A stretch of 20,891 nucleotides of DNA. It comes from WTAW01 sp964540205 (lineage in GTDB: Bacteria; Acidobacteriota; Aminicenantia; Aminicenantales; Aminicenantaceae). Location of the stretch: NCBI GenBank assembly GCA_964540205.1, contig CAZIMJ010000324.1, positions 1-20,891 of the forward strand, in the 5' to 3' direction. The notes beneath the pieces were generated by a model. That model made no database searches. It saw only the letters and a list, made by a program, of their open reading frames with translations, and was not told where the DNA came from. The position numbers were made by a program, and so were the translations under genes. Positions 1-7,359 of the stretch are shown here, piece by piece (the first letter of the stretch is position 1; every line of letters begins with the position of its first letter).

Positions 1-1668
1 GTGAAAGCGCAAGAAATTCTCTATCTGATGCGCGACAGGAAGAAAGACCATAAAATATTCAACCGAATTTTGGGTATAGCATGGCTAAAAAAGTACATCG
101 ATCCTGTATATTACCAAGATTATCCGCCTTCGGAGGAGGAAGGCGATCCTGATGATTTTATGGAGACTTTCCTTGAAGAAAACAAGGACAAAAAGCTTAT
201 ACTTCTGGACGGCTGTCGAGACCAACATTATTTTCATAGAATCATCGAACTGTTTTATTTCAAAGGAGCGCTGGATGTGGAGGTCAACTTTCGGGCAACC
301 TTTTCCTCCCGGAGGTTGAACTTGGAAGGAAGAGAGCGTGCCCTGGAAAGTATCAACACACATTTATCCTTTCTCGAAGAACCCATCCTCGAAGATACGC
401 TTTTTTATAGGGAAGGAATTGTGATTCTTTATGATCTTGATAACTCGGCCTCTTGCAGGCTCGACAGCCAAGAGATTCAGGAGTTGTTTAAAAAGAGGAG
501 GATCGAAGCATGGGGGAATTTGATCTATATCGGAGACTTCGATAAAAAATTAAAAGCACAGAGGACCTTCCCGGAAAAGCTTACTTTTCGAACAGATGAC
601 TTTTCGCTTGTCGAGCAGCCTATGCCAAAGAGTTTGAACACGTCCTTCGTCCCTGAGGAGAGAAAATTTAAAGTGGAATTAAATGATCATCTGAGCGAAC
701 GGCCAAACCTTCTTGGAAAGATCGAAACCAATGATATAAAGCCTGTACAACTCTGTTTCTATGCCCAAGATCAACTTGCTGGAATGGGAGAAGACGATGG
801 TGTCTTTGTCCTGACCTTTTTGGATAGTCGGATATTCCACACAAAAGTTCAAGATTGTAAACAGATCATACTTCACGGACGAGACATTTTTCTACTCAAC
901 ACTCAAGGTGGACTCTGTAGCATATCTTTTGAAGGAAAGGAAATGATCCGTTTTGGAACAATCGGCTCGCCGATCACAGCGCTGGCAGCCTTTGCCGCAA
1001 AGAAGCCTGTCACCGGCCATGAGGATGGATCGATCGGAATATGGGACTTAGCCAACAATAAAATCGTCATACTCAGAGGACACCAAGAACCGGTGTGTTC
1101 TTTGGTTGTTGATTATTCAGGCCGTATCTATTCAGCAAGTTTGGACCACACAGTCAAATTATGGGATCTGATAAACAAAACAGTCAGTACTATGGAATAT
1201 CCTGACGAGACTGTTTCGCTTTTAAATCGTTATCCAAACGGAAAAATATTGGCTTTAGCTAAGGGTATGGCGAACACATCCTCTAGCGAGAGCAGTGGAA
1301 ATGCTGGCAGGGTGATAAAGATCATGGATCTCAAAAACAGGTCCGCTCAGATTATCCCCGTAACCTTCGGCCATAGCATTTCGAGCATAAATGTCAATTT
1401 TGATGGAAGGATAGTTATCTCTTTTGCTATCCCGAAGACGCAGAAAAAACAAAAGGAAAAAGTGCTGGCCATTCTTTCCCCGGAAGAAAACCGATGTAAG
1501 ATTGATGTTTTGGAAGATCAGACCAGGGGGACAACAAGCTCTCTCGTGATGAGGCCCAAAATAATAACATGCGGAAAGGATGAGGAAGACGCCTATAGTT
1601 TGCACCTGTGGGGAAACAAATATTATGTCAGGCATGAGCACAAAAAAATGTCTATGCAACCTAAATAA
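1..1668 (+). CDS. WD40-repeat protein with unknown N-terminal domain (5' end may be incomplete)
   Basis: The frame is open from the first base, which is a GTG, to the TAA at 1666-1668 (555 codons). The real start may lie upstream, because no ribosome-binding site can be seen. Residues 1 to about 230 are charged and soluble and match nothing I recognise. They hold an acidic stretch (EEEGDPDD, about 45-52). From about residue 240 the protein has the beta-rich texture of a propeller. Clear WD40 signatures are GHEDGSIGIWD (about 340-350), then GHQEP followed by LDHTVKLWD (about 360-389), with weaker blades ending IKIMDL and LHLWG. There is no signal peptide or membrane segment, so it is probably a cytoplasmic scaffold or sensor. 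A 157-bp gap separates it from the downstream two-component operon. WD40 identity is well supported; its function is unknown. Confidence 0.8.
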   Translation: MKAQEILYLMRDRKKDHKIFNRILGIAWLKKYIDPVYYQDYPPSEEEGDPDDFMETFLEENKDKKLILLDGCRDQHYFHRIIELFYFKGALDVEVNFRATFSSRRLNLEGRERALESINTHLSFLEEPILEDTLFYREGIVILYDLDNSASCRLDSQEIQELFKKRRIEAWGNLIYIGDFDKKLKAQRTFPEKLTFRTDDFSLVEQPMPKSLNTSFVPEERKFKVELNDHLSERPNLLGKIETNDIKPVQLCFYAQDQLAGMGEDDGVFVLTFLDSRIFHTKVQDCKQIILHGRDIFLLNTQGGLCSISFEGKEMIRFGTIGSPITALAAFAAKKPVTGHEDGSIGIWDLANNKIVILRGHQEPVCSLVVDYSGRIYSASLDHTVKLWDLINKTVSTMEYPDETVSLLNRYPNGKILALAKGMANTSSSESSGNAGRVIKIMDLKNRSAQIIPVTFGHSISSINVNFDGRIVISFAIPKTQKKQKEKVLAILSPEENRCKIDVLEDQTRGTTSSLVMRPKIITCGKDEEDAYSLHLWGNKYYVRHEHKKMSMQPK

Positions 1669-1786
1669 CATATCATTGAATTATATATGAAAATCTGTTT
1701 TTGCAATACTGTCTGCGGCTCAAAACACAAATCCATTGCCATGATACAGGAACGTATGATATCTCTCGCATTCCATTGACTGTATC

Positions 1787-1819
1787 TTGACAATTGAGTC
1801 TGGTCTGATACTGTAAATT
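1787..1819 (+). promoter_or_regulatory. possible sigma-70 promoter for the two-component operon
   Basis: A perfect TTGACA lies at 1787-1792. The best -10 partners are TACTGT (1809-1814 region, 16-bp spacing) or the AT-rich TAAATT (1814-1819), neither strong. Transcription would begin only a few bases before the ATG at 1826, which lacks a Shine-Dalgarno sequence, so a leaderless message is possible. Weak call. Confidence 0.25.
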
Positions 1820-1825
1820 ATAAGC

Positions 1826-3544
1826 ATGACAAAAAGAGATTATTCACTCGACGATTTCCTTACGCTTACCCACCGGATAATGCACTTTGCCTTTCATGGT
1901 CTATTGAGAGTGGATTTTTTACGCGAAGTCTCAGAAATACTAGTAGAATTCTCGGATTGTGATTCTGTGGAGATGTGGCTAAAGGAAAGGGGAAAATTTT
2001 ATCGCAGCGAAGTGAACCGTTCCTTGGGACAGCCCTTCCACTTTGAGATAATGCCTACTCAGAACGATGAATATGGAAGAGCTGTTCCCATTTTGGAGAA
2101 TGACATTGGCATCGAAAGAATTTGTAAGGACGTTTTTTTAGGGAAGATCGATCCTGCGTTATCTCCGTTTGCAAAGGATGGAAGCTTTTGGACGGGCAAT
2201 GCAGAGAGTTCTCTTGCGTTTTTATTGGGACAAGAGGGAACTGATTTCTCAAACAAATCATCTGGGGTCACAGATTATGCATCTCTTGCAATCATCCCGG
2301 TTTCAGTCGAGGATCAGAACATTGGGCTTTTGCAACTAAAAAGTGTGTCTACAGATTTTTTTATAAAAGAAGAGGTCGAGTTTTACAAAGATGTCGTTCA
2401 ATCCCTGGGGATTGCCCTGATCCATAGGCGAGCGCAAGTTGAGTTGCGGGAGCGCATAAAAGAACTGAAGTGTCTCTATGGCATCGCTAAGCTTGTTGAA
2501 AAACCTGAGATCTCTTTGAAAGAGATCCTCCAAGGAATCGTCAAGCTGCTCCCCTCTGCTTGGCTATACCCGAATATCGCATCTGCCAGGATCCTCTTGG
2601 ATGGAGAATCATATATGACGTCTCCCTTCCAGGAAAGCGATCAAACGCAGGCAGCAAAAATTGTTGTTGAGGGAGAAACACGAGGGAAGATCGAAGTTTT
2701 TTATACTGAGGAGAAACCAGAGCTCGACGAGGGACCTTTTCTTAAAGAGGAGCGAATATTGATTGAGGCGATCGCCAGAGAAGTTTCTCTCATTATCGTA
2801 CGGAAGCAGGCTGAGGATGAGAAAACGAGGCTTCAAGAACAGCTTCGGCATGCAGATAGGCTCGCCACCATCGGTCAGTTATCGGCAGGAGTGGCCCACG
2901 AATTGAACGAACCCATTGGGAGCGTCCTTGGATATTCCCAATTAATACATAAACATCCGGATCTCCCAGATCAAATAAAACGAGATGCAGAAAAAATATT
3001 AAAAGCTTCCCTTCATGCACGCGAGGTCGTCAAAAAACTTATGTTATTTGCCAGACAAACGCCGCCCAAGAAAATTCGGGTGAATCTGAATCATGTTATC
3101 GAAGAAGGAATCTATATTCTTGAGTCAAGATGTGCGAAGGAGGGGATAAAAGTTGTCCGTTCTTTTTCAAAAGACCTTCCAGAGGTAACGGCAGACCCGG
3201 CGCAACTCACCCAGATTTTGGTCAATCTTGTTGTCAATAGCATCCAAGCCATGCCAAAAGGGGGAGAACTGACTATTCAGACCAAAGCTTCGAATGGATC
3301 TGTTATACTCATCGTAAAGGATACAGGTGTTGGCATGAGTGAAAATGTCATGAATAAGATATTCCTTCCCTTCTATACAACAAAGGATGTGGGCCAGGGG
3401 ACCGGTTTGGGTTTGGCAGTGGTTCATGGAATTGTCACTTCTCACGAGGGTTCTATCCATGTTAAGAGCAAAGAAGGTCAGGGGACGACATTTGAGATTC
3501 AACTTCCCGTAAAAGGGCACTCCACAACTGGATCGGGGGAGTAA
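1826..3544 (+). CDS. soluble GAF-domain sensor histidine kinase (NtrB-like)
   Basis: This 572-residue kinase autophosphorylates on histidine and most likely passes phosphate to the response regulator encoded 1 bp downstream. The N-terminal half contains a GAF-like region (about 20-200, ending YASLAIIPV...GLLQLKS) and probably a second, degenerate one (about 215-325). A short coiled linker leads to a HisKA domain with the H-box GVAHELNEP (H358). The HATPase domain has the N-box NLVVNSIQAM (N471), G1 box DTGVGM (D499), an F-box-like FLPFYTTK and G2 box GQGTGLGL (523-530). There is no transmembrane segment, so it senses a cytoplasmic signal. The proline after HELNE and the kinase-core layout are typical of NtrB/ZraS-type kinases that partner sigma-54 activators. 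The ATG has no visible Shine-Dalgarno sequence. The ligand cannot be told from sequence. Confidence 0.92.
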   Translation: MTKRDYSLDDFLTLTHRIMHFAFHGLLRVDFLREVSEILVEFSDCDSVEMWLKERGKFYRSEVNRSLGQPFHFEIMPTQNDEYGRAVPILENDIGIERICKDVFLGKIDPALSPFAKDGSFWTGNAESSLAFLLGQEGTDFSNKSSGVTDYASLAIIPVSVEDQNIGLLQLKSVSTDFFIKEEVEFYKDVVQSLGIALIHRRAQVELRERIKELKCLYGIAKLVEKPEISLKEILQGIVKLLPSAWLYPNIASARILLDGESYMTSPFQESDQTQAAKIVVEGETRGKIEVFYTEEKPELDEGPFLKEERILIEAIAREVSLIIVRKQAEDEKTRLQEQLRHADRLATIGQLSAGVAHELNEPIGSVLGYSQLIHKHPDLPDQIKRDAEKILKASLHAREVVKKLMLFARQTPPKKIRVNLNHVIEEGIYILESRCAKEGIKVVRSFSKDLPEVTADPAQLTQILVNLVVNSIQAMPKGGELTIQTKASNGSVILIVKDTGVGMSENVMNKIFLPFYTTKDVGQGTGLGLAVVHGIVTSHEGSIHVKSKEGQGTTFEIQLPVKGHSTTGSGE

Positions 3545-3545
3545 A

Positions 3546-4901
3546 TTGAAAAATCAAAAAGAGAAAGAGCATATCCTTGTCGTAGATGATTCTCCGGATA
3601 TGCTGGATTTGATTCAGAGAAATTTGGAAGCCCAGGGTTATCGAGTCTCTGCTTCGCCCGGTGCAGTGGAGGCTATCAAAATTCTGGAATCGACACCGAT
3701 TGAATTAGTCATAACGGACCTCAAAATGCCCGAAGTCGATGGTTTAAGCCTGATAAGACATATTCAGGAGAATCTTAAAGACACGGAAGTGATGATGATT
3801 ACGGGGTATCCTTCCATCGAAGGGGCTGTGGAAGCGGTTAAAACCGGAGCTGAAGAATATCTGGCTAAACCTTTCACCGATGAGGAATTATTACGGGCGG
3901 TTGAGCGTGTTCTTGAAAAAGCAGATACACGCAAAGCGGCTCAGAAGCAATCACCCAAACCTCCTCCCATACGTCATGGCATTATCGGTGAGTCGCAAGC
4001 GATGCAGAAGGTTTTTAGCGCAATTGAAAAGGCCGCATCGAGCTCGGTAACAATACTTATAACTGGCGAGAGCGGCACTGGGAAAGAACTTGTTGCCCGC
4101 GCCATTCATTACAGCAGCCTGCGCAGTTCAACGCCCTTCGTTCCCATAAACTGCGGGGGCATTCCAGAGTCGCTCCTTGAGAGTGAGCTCTTTGGCTACG
4201 TGAAGGGAGCCTTTACCGGAGCTGCAGACACGCGCGCTGGATTTTTTCAAACAGCCGAGGGTGGCACAATCTTTTTGGATGAGATCAGTGAGACGAGTCT
4301 CTCGATGCAAGTCAAGCTTCTCCGCGTTCTCCAGGACAAGGAAGTGTTTATGGTAGGTGCCAGACAACCCATTAAAGTGGACGTGAGAATAATTGCGGCC
4401 ACGAATAAGGATTTGCTCGAGCTTATAAATAAAGGAGAATTTCGGGAAGACTTATACTATCGCTTGAACGTCATCGCTATAGATATTCCTCCTCTCCGGG
4501 AGCGGGAGGGAGACATCTTGTTGCTGATCCAAAATTTTGCCGTCAAGTTCGCTAAAGAATTTGGAAAATCTGTGCCACAATTTTCTGAAAATGCCTTGCA
4601 GGCCTTGCGGAGTTATTATTGGCCCGGGAATGTCAGAGAATTAGAGAACATCATACAAAGGCTCGTCCTCATGTCGGAGAGCGAAACCATAAATGCTCCT
4701 GACCTGCCTTCCCTTATGCGTTACTCAGCATTAAAGGGATTAGGTCCTCATCGGACTCTCGCTGAGGTTGAAGTCGAACACATCCACAGCGTTTTGGCAA
4801 GTGTGGATAACAATAAAACCAAAGCCGCAGAGATTCTGGGAATAGACCGAAAGACACTCCGCCAGAAGATGAAAAAAACACAAAATCCATCCTCATCTTG
4901 A
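3546..4901 (+). CDS. NtrC-family sigma-54-dependent response regulator
   Basis: This 451-residue enhancer-binding protein is built like NtrC. The receiver domain (about 8-122) has acidic pair D14/D15, phosphoacceptor D58 in VITDLKMP, T86 and K108. The AAA+ sigma-54 interaction domain (about 145-375) has Walker A GESGTGKE (174-181), the sigma-54-contacting GAFTGA loop (221-226), Walker B FLDE (243-246) and YYWPGNVREL. A Fis-type helix-turn-helix sits at about 412-443 (NKTKAAEILGIDRKTLRQK). All residues needed for phosphorylation, ATP hydrolysis and sigma-54 remodelling are present. The start is a TTG, chosen because GGGGGAG (3535-3541) lies just before it and the kinase stop codon is 1 bp upstream, which implies translational coupling. 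A sigma-54 promoter lies 200 bp downstream of this gene, before glutamate dehydrogenase, and is the obvious candidate target. Confidence 0.95.
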   Translation: MKNQKEKEHILVVDDSPDMLDLIQRNLEAQGYRVSASPGAVEAIKILESTPIELVITDLKMPEVDGLSLIRHIQENLKDTEVMMITGYPSIEGAVEAVKTGAEEYLAKPFTDEELLRAVERVLEKADTRKAAQKQSPKPPPIRHGIIGESQAMQKVFSAIEKAASSSVTILITGESGTGKELVARAIHYSSLRSSTPFVPINCGGIPESLLESELFGYVKGAFTGAADTRAGFFQTAEGGTIFLDEISETSLSMQVKLLRVLQDKEVFMVGARQPIKVDVRIIAATNKDLLELINKGEFREDLYYRLNVIAIDIPPLREREGDILLLIQNFAVKFAKEFGKSVPQFSENALQALRSYYWPGNVRELENIIQRLVLMSESETINAPDLPSLMRYSALKGLGPHRTLAEVEVEHIHSVLASVDNNKTKAAEILGIDRKTLRQKMKKTQNPSSS

Positions 4902-5101
4902 TTCCTTCATCCGGAGAGAATCTCCCCACCGGTACAAAACACCCCGCTTTTTTTGTCGGATTTCGATTTTTTAAAAAAAAGAATCGGTGTGTATGTAAAA
5001 ATATCAATTTTCCTGTAATCTATTTAAATTCAACAAATTAGCAAATGAGATTCTATTTTTTATGAGATGGGCTTTTTTGAAAAAATCTAATAATTGGATT
5101 A

Positions 5102-5117
5102 TGGCACCGAAGTTGCA
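5102..5117 (+). promoter_or_regulatory. sigma-54 (-24/-12) promoter of the glutamate dehydrogenase gene
   Basis: The sequence TGGCACCGAAGTTGCA matches the sigma-54 consensus TGGCAC-N5-TTGCW exactly, with the invariant GG and GC separated by 10 bp. Transcription should start near 5128, giving a leader of about 25 nt. That leader contains AAAGGAG (5141-5147), which is 6 bp before the ATG at 5154. The 252-bp gap upstream (4902-5101) is AT-rich, and an activator would be expected to bind there. The NtrC-type activator gene ends 200 bp upstream. Confidence 0.88.
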
Positions 5118-5153
5118 AATGTGTTATGTGCAAATTTGAGAAAGGAGACAAAA

Positions 5154-6629
5154 ATGAAAAACTCAGACCAAAAAAACAGGAATTTGGATGATCTAAGCCC
5201 TCTCGATACACGGAAAGAATGGAAGCTCCTGTACTACAAACCCGGGAAGCCGGGACTCGAAGAGGGGTACAAACTCGCGGGAATATGCAGACATTGTGAG
5301 CTGAAAGAAATGTGTCCCATTCCTAAGCCCGAAGGTGGGGTGTGGCGTTGCAGCTATTACAGGGCTTTTCAGAAAAAGTCTAATCTTTATAGCCATGTTT
5401 TAGAACAACTGGAAAAAGCCAAGGACGTTGTCCCATTTGACGATGACATCTGCAAGATCTTAACGGAGACGATGAATGAGATCGTGGTTCACTTTCCGGT
5501 CAAGATGAAAGATGGACGAGTTAAGGTGTTAACGGGCTATCGAGTGCAGCATAATAACATTTTGGGCCCGTTTAAGGGAGGATTGCGCTTTCATCCTTCT
5601 GTTGACATAGATGAGATAAAAGCACTCGCAACCTTGATGACCTGGAAGACCGCGATCACCAATATTCCCTTTGGTGGAGCCAAAGGAGGAATTCAGTTGG
5701 ATCCGGCCGATTTTAGCCGGGAGGAGATAGAAAGGATCTCCCGACGATTCACCTACGCTTTAGGAAATAATATCGGCCCAGAATATGATATCCCTGCTCC
5801 GGATGTGAACACAAACTCCCAAATTATGGCCTGGATACAGGATACATATATGTCAACCGTTGCTCCCAATGAGAGAAATCGAAGTGTCCATGTCGTCACG
5901 GGGAAACCTATTGAATCCGGAGGGAGCCAGGGACGCGAGAAAGCCACGGGCCAGGGTGTCGTATTTCTCATCGAAAAATGGGCAAGCGACCATGGGATGA
6001 ATTTGGAAGGAGCCACATACACAGTACAGGGATTCGGGAATGTAGGTTCTTGGGCCGCACGCCTGATGAAGAAGCATGGGTCGAAACTCATCGCTGTTGA
6101 GGATGTGACTGGTGCGATTTTGAACAAAGAAAGTATCGATCCGGATGATCTTGCCGCTTATGTCAAGGTGCATGGGGGTGTCCGGGGATATCTGAAAGCC
6201 GAGCCGATCGACCATGTGACTTTTTTTACCACCAAATCTGACATTTTTATACCCTGTGCTTTGGAGAATCAAATAACGGATGCAACGGCTGAATTATTGG
6301 ATGTCCGGCTCGTTGCCGAAGGTGCCAACGGACCTACCGACCCACAAGGAGATAAGATCTTGCAGCGCCGGAATATTGCTGTGATTCCGGATATCCTCTG
6401 CAATTCGGGGGGCGTGATCGTCAGCTATTTCGAGTGGCTTCAGAACAAAAGAAGCGAGTTTTGGGAACTCGAAGAGGTGGATATGAAACTCCGGAAAACG
6501 ATCATCGCTGCTTATGAGAGAGTGCAGGATGCAGCCGAGAGATATAAAGTGGATTTGCGAACAGCTGCTCAGATCGTCGCTTTAGCCAGGCTAGAAATAG
6601 TCTACAAAGAAAGGGGAATCTTTCCGTGA
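5154..6629 (+). CDS. gdhA: glutamate dehydrogenase (Glu/Leu/Phe/Val family) with N-terminal Cys4 extension
   Basis: The enzyme interconverts glutamate with 2-oxoglutarate and ammonia using NAD(P). The ATG at 5154 is chosen because AAAGGAG precedes it by 6 bp and because an earlier in-frame TTG (5094) lies upstream of the sigma-54 promoter. The 491-residue product has the family residues in order: KGGLRFHP with K141, MTWKTA with K165, GGAKGG with catalytic K177, PAPDVNT with D217, GKPIESGGSQGR (250-261) and the dinucleotide-binding GFGNVG (293-298). The glutamate-type lysine and GGS motif favour glutamate over leucine or phenylalanine. Family members are usually about 420 residues. The extra roughly 70 N-terminal residues hold C45-x2-C48-x5-C54-x11-C66, a possible zinc or iron-sulfur site that I do not know from characterised enzymes. 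Cofactor preference is not assigned. The sigma-54 promoter suggests nitrogen- or substrate-dependent control. Confidence 0.93.
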   Translation: MKNSDQKNRNLDDLSPLDTRKEWKLLYYKPGKPGLEEGYKLAGICRHCELKEMCPIPKPEGGVWRCSYYRAFQKKSNLYSHVLEQLEKAKDVVPFDDDICKILTETMNEIVVHFPVKMKDGRVKVLTGYRVQHNNILGPFKGGLRFHPSVDIDEIKALATLMTWKTAITNIPFGGAKGGIQLDPADFSREEIERISRRFTYALGNNIGPEYDIPAPDVNTNSQIMAWIQDTYMSTVAPNERNRSVHVVTGKPIESGGSQGREKATGQGVVFLIEKWASDHGMNLEGATYTVQGFGNVGSWAARLMKKHGSKLIAVEDVTGAILNKESIDPDDLAAYVKVHGGVRGYLKAEPIDHVTFFTTKSDIFIPCALENQITDATAELLDVRLVAEGANGPTDPQGDKILQRRNIAVIPDILCNSGGVIVSYFEWLQNKRSEFWELEEVDMKLRKTIIAAYERVQDAAERYKVDLRTAAQIVALARLEIVYKERGIFP

Positions 6630-6664
6630 TCTTAATTTATTAGACATATTTTCTACAAGTCATT

Positions 6665-6707
6665 AGGGCAGACTGATTGAGATATACGGTCTGCCCTTTG
6701 GCTTTTT
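6665..6707 (+). terminator. rho-independent terminator after glutamate dehydrogenase
   Basis: A perfect 9-bp stem, AGGGCAGAC (6665-6673) and GTCTGCCCT (6689-6697), with a 15-nt loop is followed by TTGGCTTTTT. It lies 36 bp after the dehydrogenase stop codon. The A/T layout on the other side is weaker, so it mainly serves the plus strand, but it also sits just past the end of the minus-strand symporter remnant. Confidence 0.85.
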
Positions 6708-7182
6708 ATTTTATCCCTTCAAAGAATTTTTCCCATTCAAGAGTTCTTGTTTGCGAAAAGGGAAACCCAGGATGCCAAACCTCTTCTTGTATCCGAGGAT
6801 ATTTCCATCGAGTCGCCCACAAAAACTGTTTTTCTTTCACATTTTTTTTGAAGGTTTTCAGAATGTTCTGGCTGAAGATGCTGGCTGGAGCCAGAATTCC
6901 ACCGTCGGCGGAACTCATCAGTGCCGAAAATAGTGCTCCCACAAAAACGGCCATGGCTAGAGGGGGAAGATACTTAATCCCGAATGCCGGCAGGATGAAT
7001 TCAGGATCAGATATTCCTGGCATAAGAACAGAGCCTGCTATACCGAGCATCACCGGGATCATGGCAATGGTGATATAAAGAAATGTGGTAATGTACATAC
7101 TCCACTGAGCGACCTTTTCATCACGAGAACTAAAAGCCCGTTGGAGTAAATCCTGGGAGGTGACATATCCGGAAAGGGGGCC
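6706..7182 (-). pseudogene. remnant of a sodium:solute symporter (SSS family)
   Basis: Reading minus from about 7182, the frame encodes a fragment of roughly 158 residues. It begins GPLSGYVTSQDLLQRAFSSR, includes a hydrophobic helix (YITTFLYITIAMIPVMLGIA) and has the hallmark FVGALFSALMSSADGGILAP and IFSQNIL. These match the middle of SSS transporters, which are normally about 500 residues. The N-terminal half is missing: upstream sequence abruptly becomes a different, oppositely oriented gene remnant. The C-terminal membrane helices are also missing: after the LWATR near residue 125 the tail is polar and ends at 6706. An ATG exists at 7098, but homology extends beyond it and no ribosome-binding site is obvious, so a working product is unlikely. 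Family assignment is firm; the substrate is unknown. Confidence 0.8.
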
Positions 7183-7318
7183 TTTTCGAGAGGCTTCGCG
7201 TAAAGTCTATCAAACGTGGGCGGATAAGGTCGGCGGCATGGATCTTATAAATAAAATACTGAATTATGATTATCACAAAATAAATCCTGGCGATATTTCA
7301 CTGGCTCCAGAAAAGTGA
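7181..7318 (+). pseudogene. C-terminal remnant of a TRAP-type (DctP-like) substrate-binding protein
   Basis: On the plus strand, 7181-7318 encodes about 45 residues in one frame ending at TGA (7316-7318). The first part reads FREASRKVYQTWADKVGG. This resembles the last helices of DctP-family periplasmic binding proteins, which bind organic acids for TRAP transporters. No start codon or 5' part exists: just upstream lies the 5'-truncated symporter remnant on the opposite strand. The match is judged from memory of the family and is short, so it is less certain than the symporter call. Confidence 0.5.
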
Positions 7319-7359
7319 GGCTGGTATAACCGAATAAAAACTGTTATAAAAATAATCCT

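Noticed and set aside
1687..1779. Small open frame of 30 codons with three cysteines
   Set aside because: No ribosome-binding site and no pattern beyond chance; it lies in the gap before the kinase gene.
4913..4954. Hairpin GGAGA-GAA-TCTCC followed at a distance by a T-run, considered as terminator of the two-component operon
   Set aside because: The stem is only 5 bp and the T-run is more than 20 bp away, so it does not meet the usual terminator layout.
4964..4986. AT-rich palindrome CGATT...AATCG
   Set aside because: The stem is mostly A-T pairs and no T-run follows; it may simply reflect the AT-rich gap.
5094..5153. In-frame TTG that would extend glutamate dehydrogenase by 20 residues
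   Set aside because: It lies upstream of the sigma-54 promoter and has no ribosome-binding site, whereas the ATG at 5154 has AAAGGAG 6 bp before it.
6677..7078. Plus-strand open frame of 133 codons
   Set aside because: It is antisense to the clear symporter remnant and its translation has no protein-like features.
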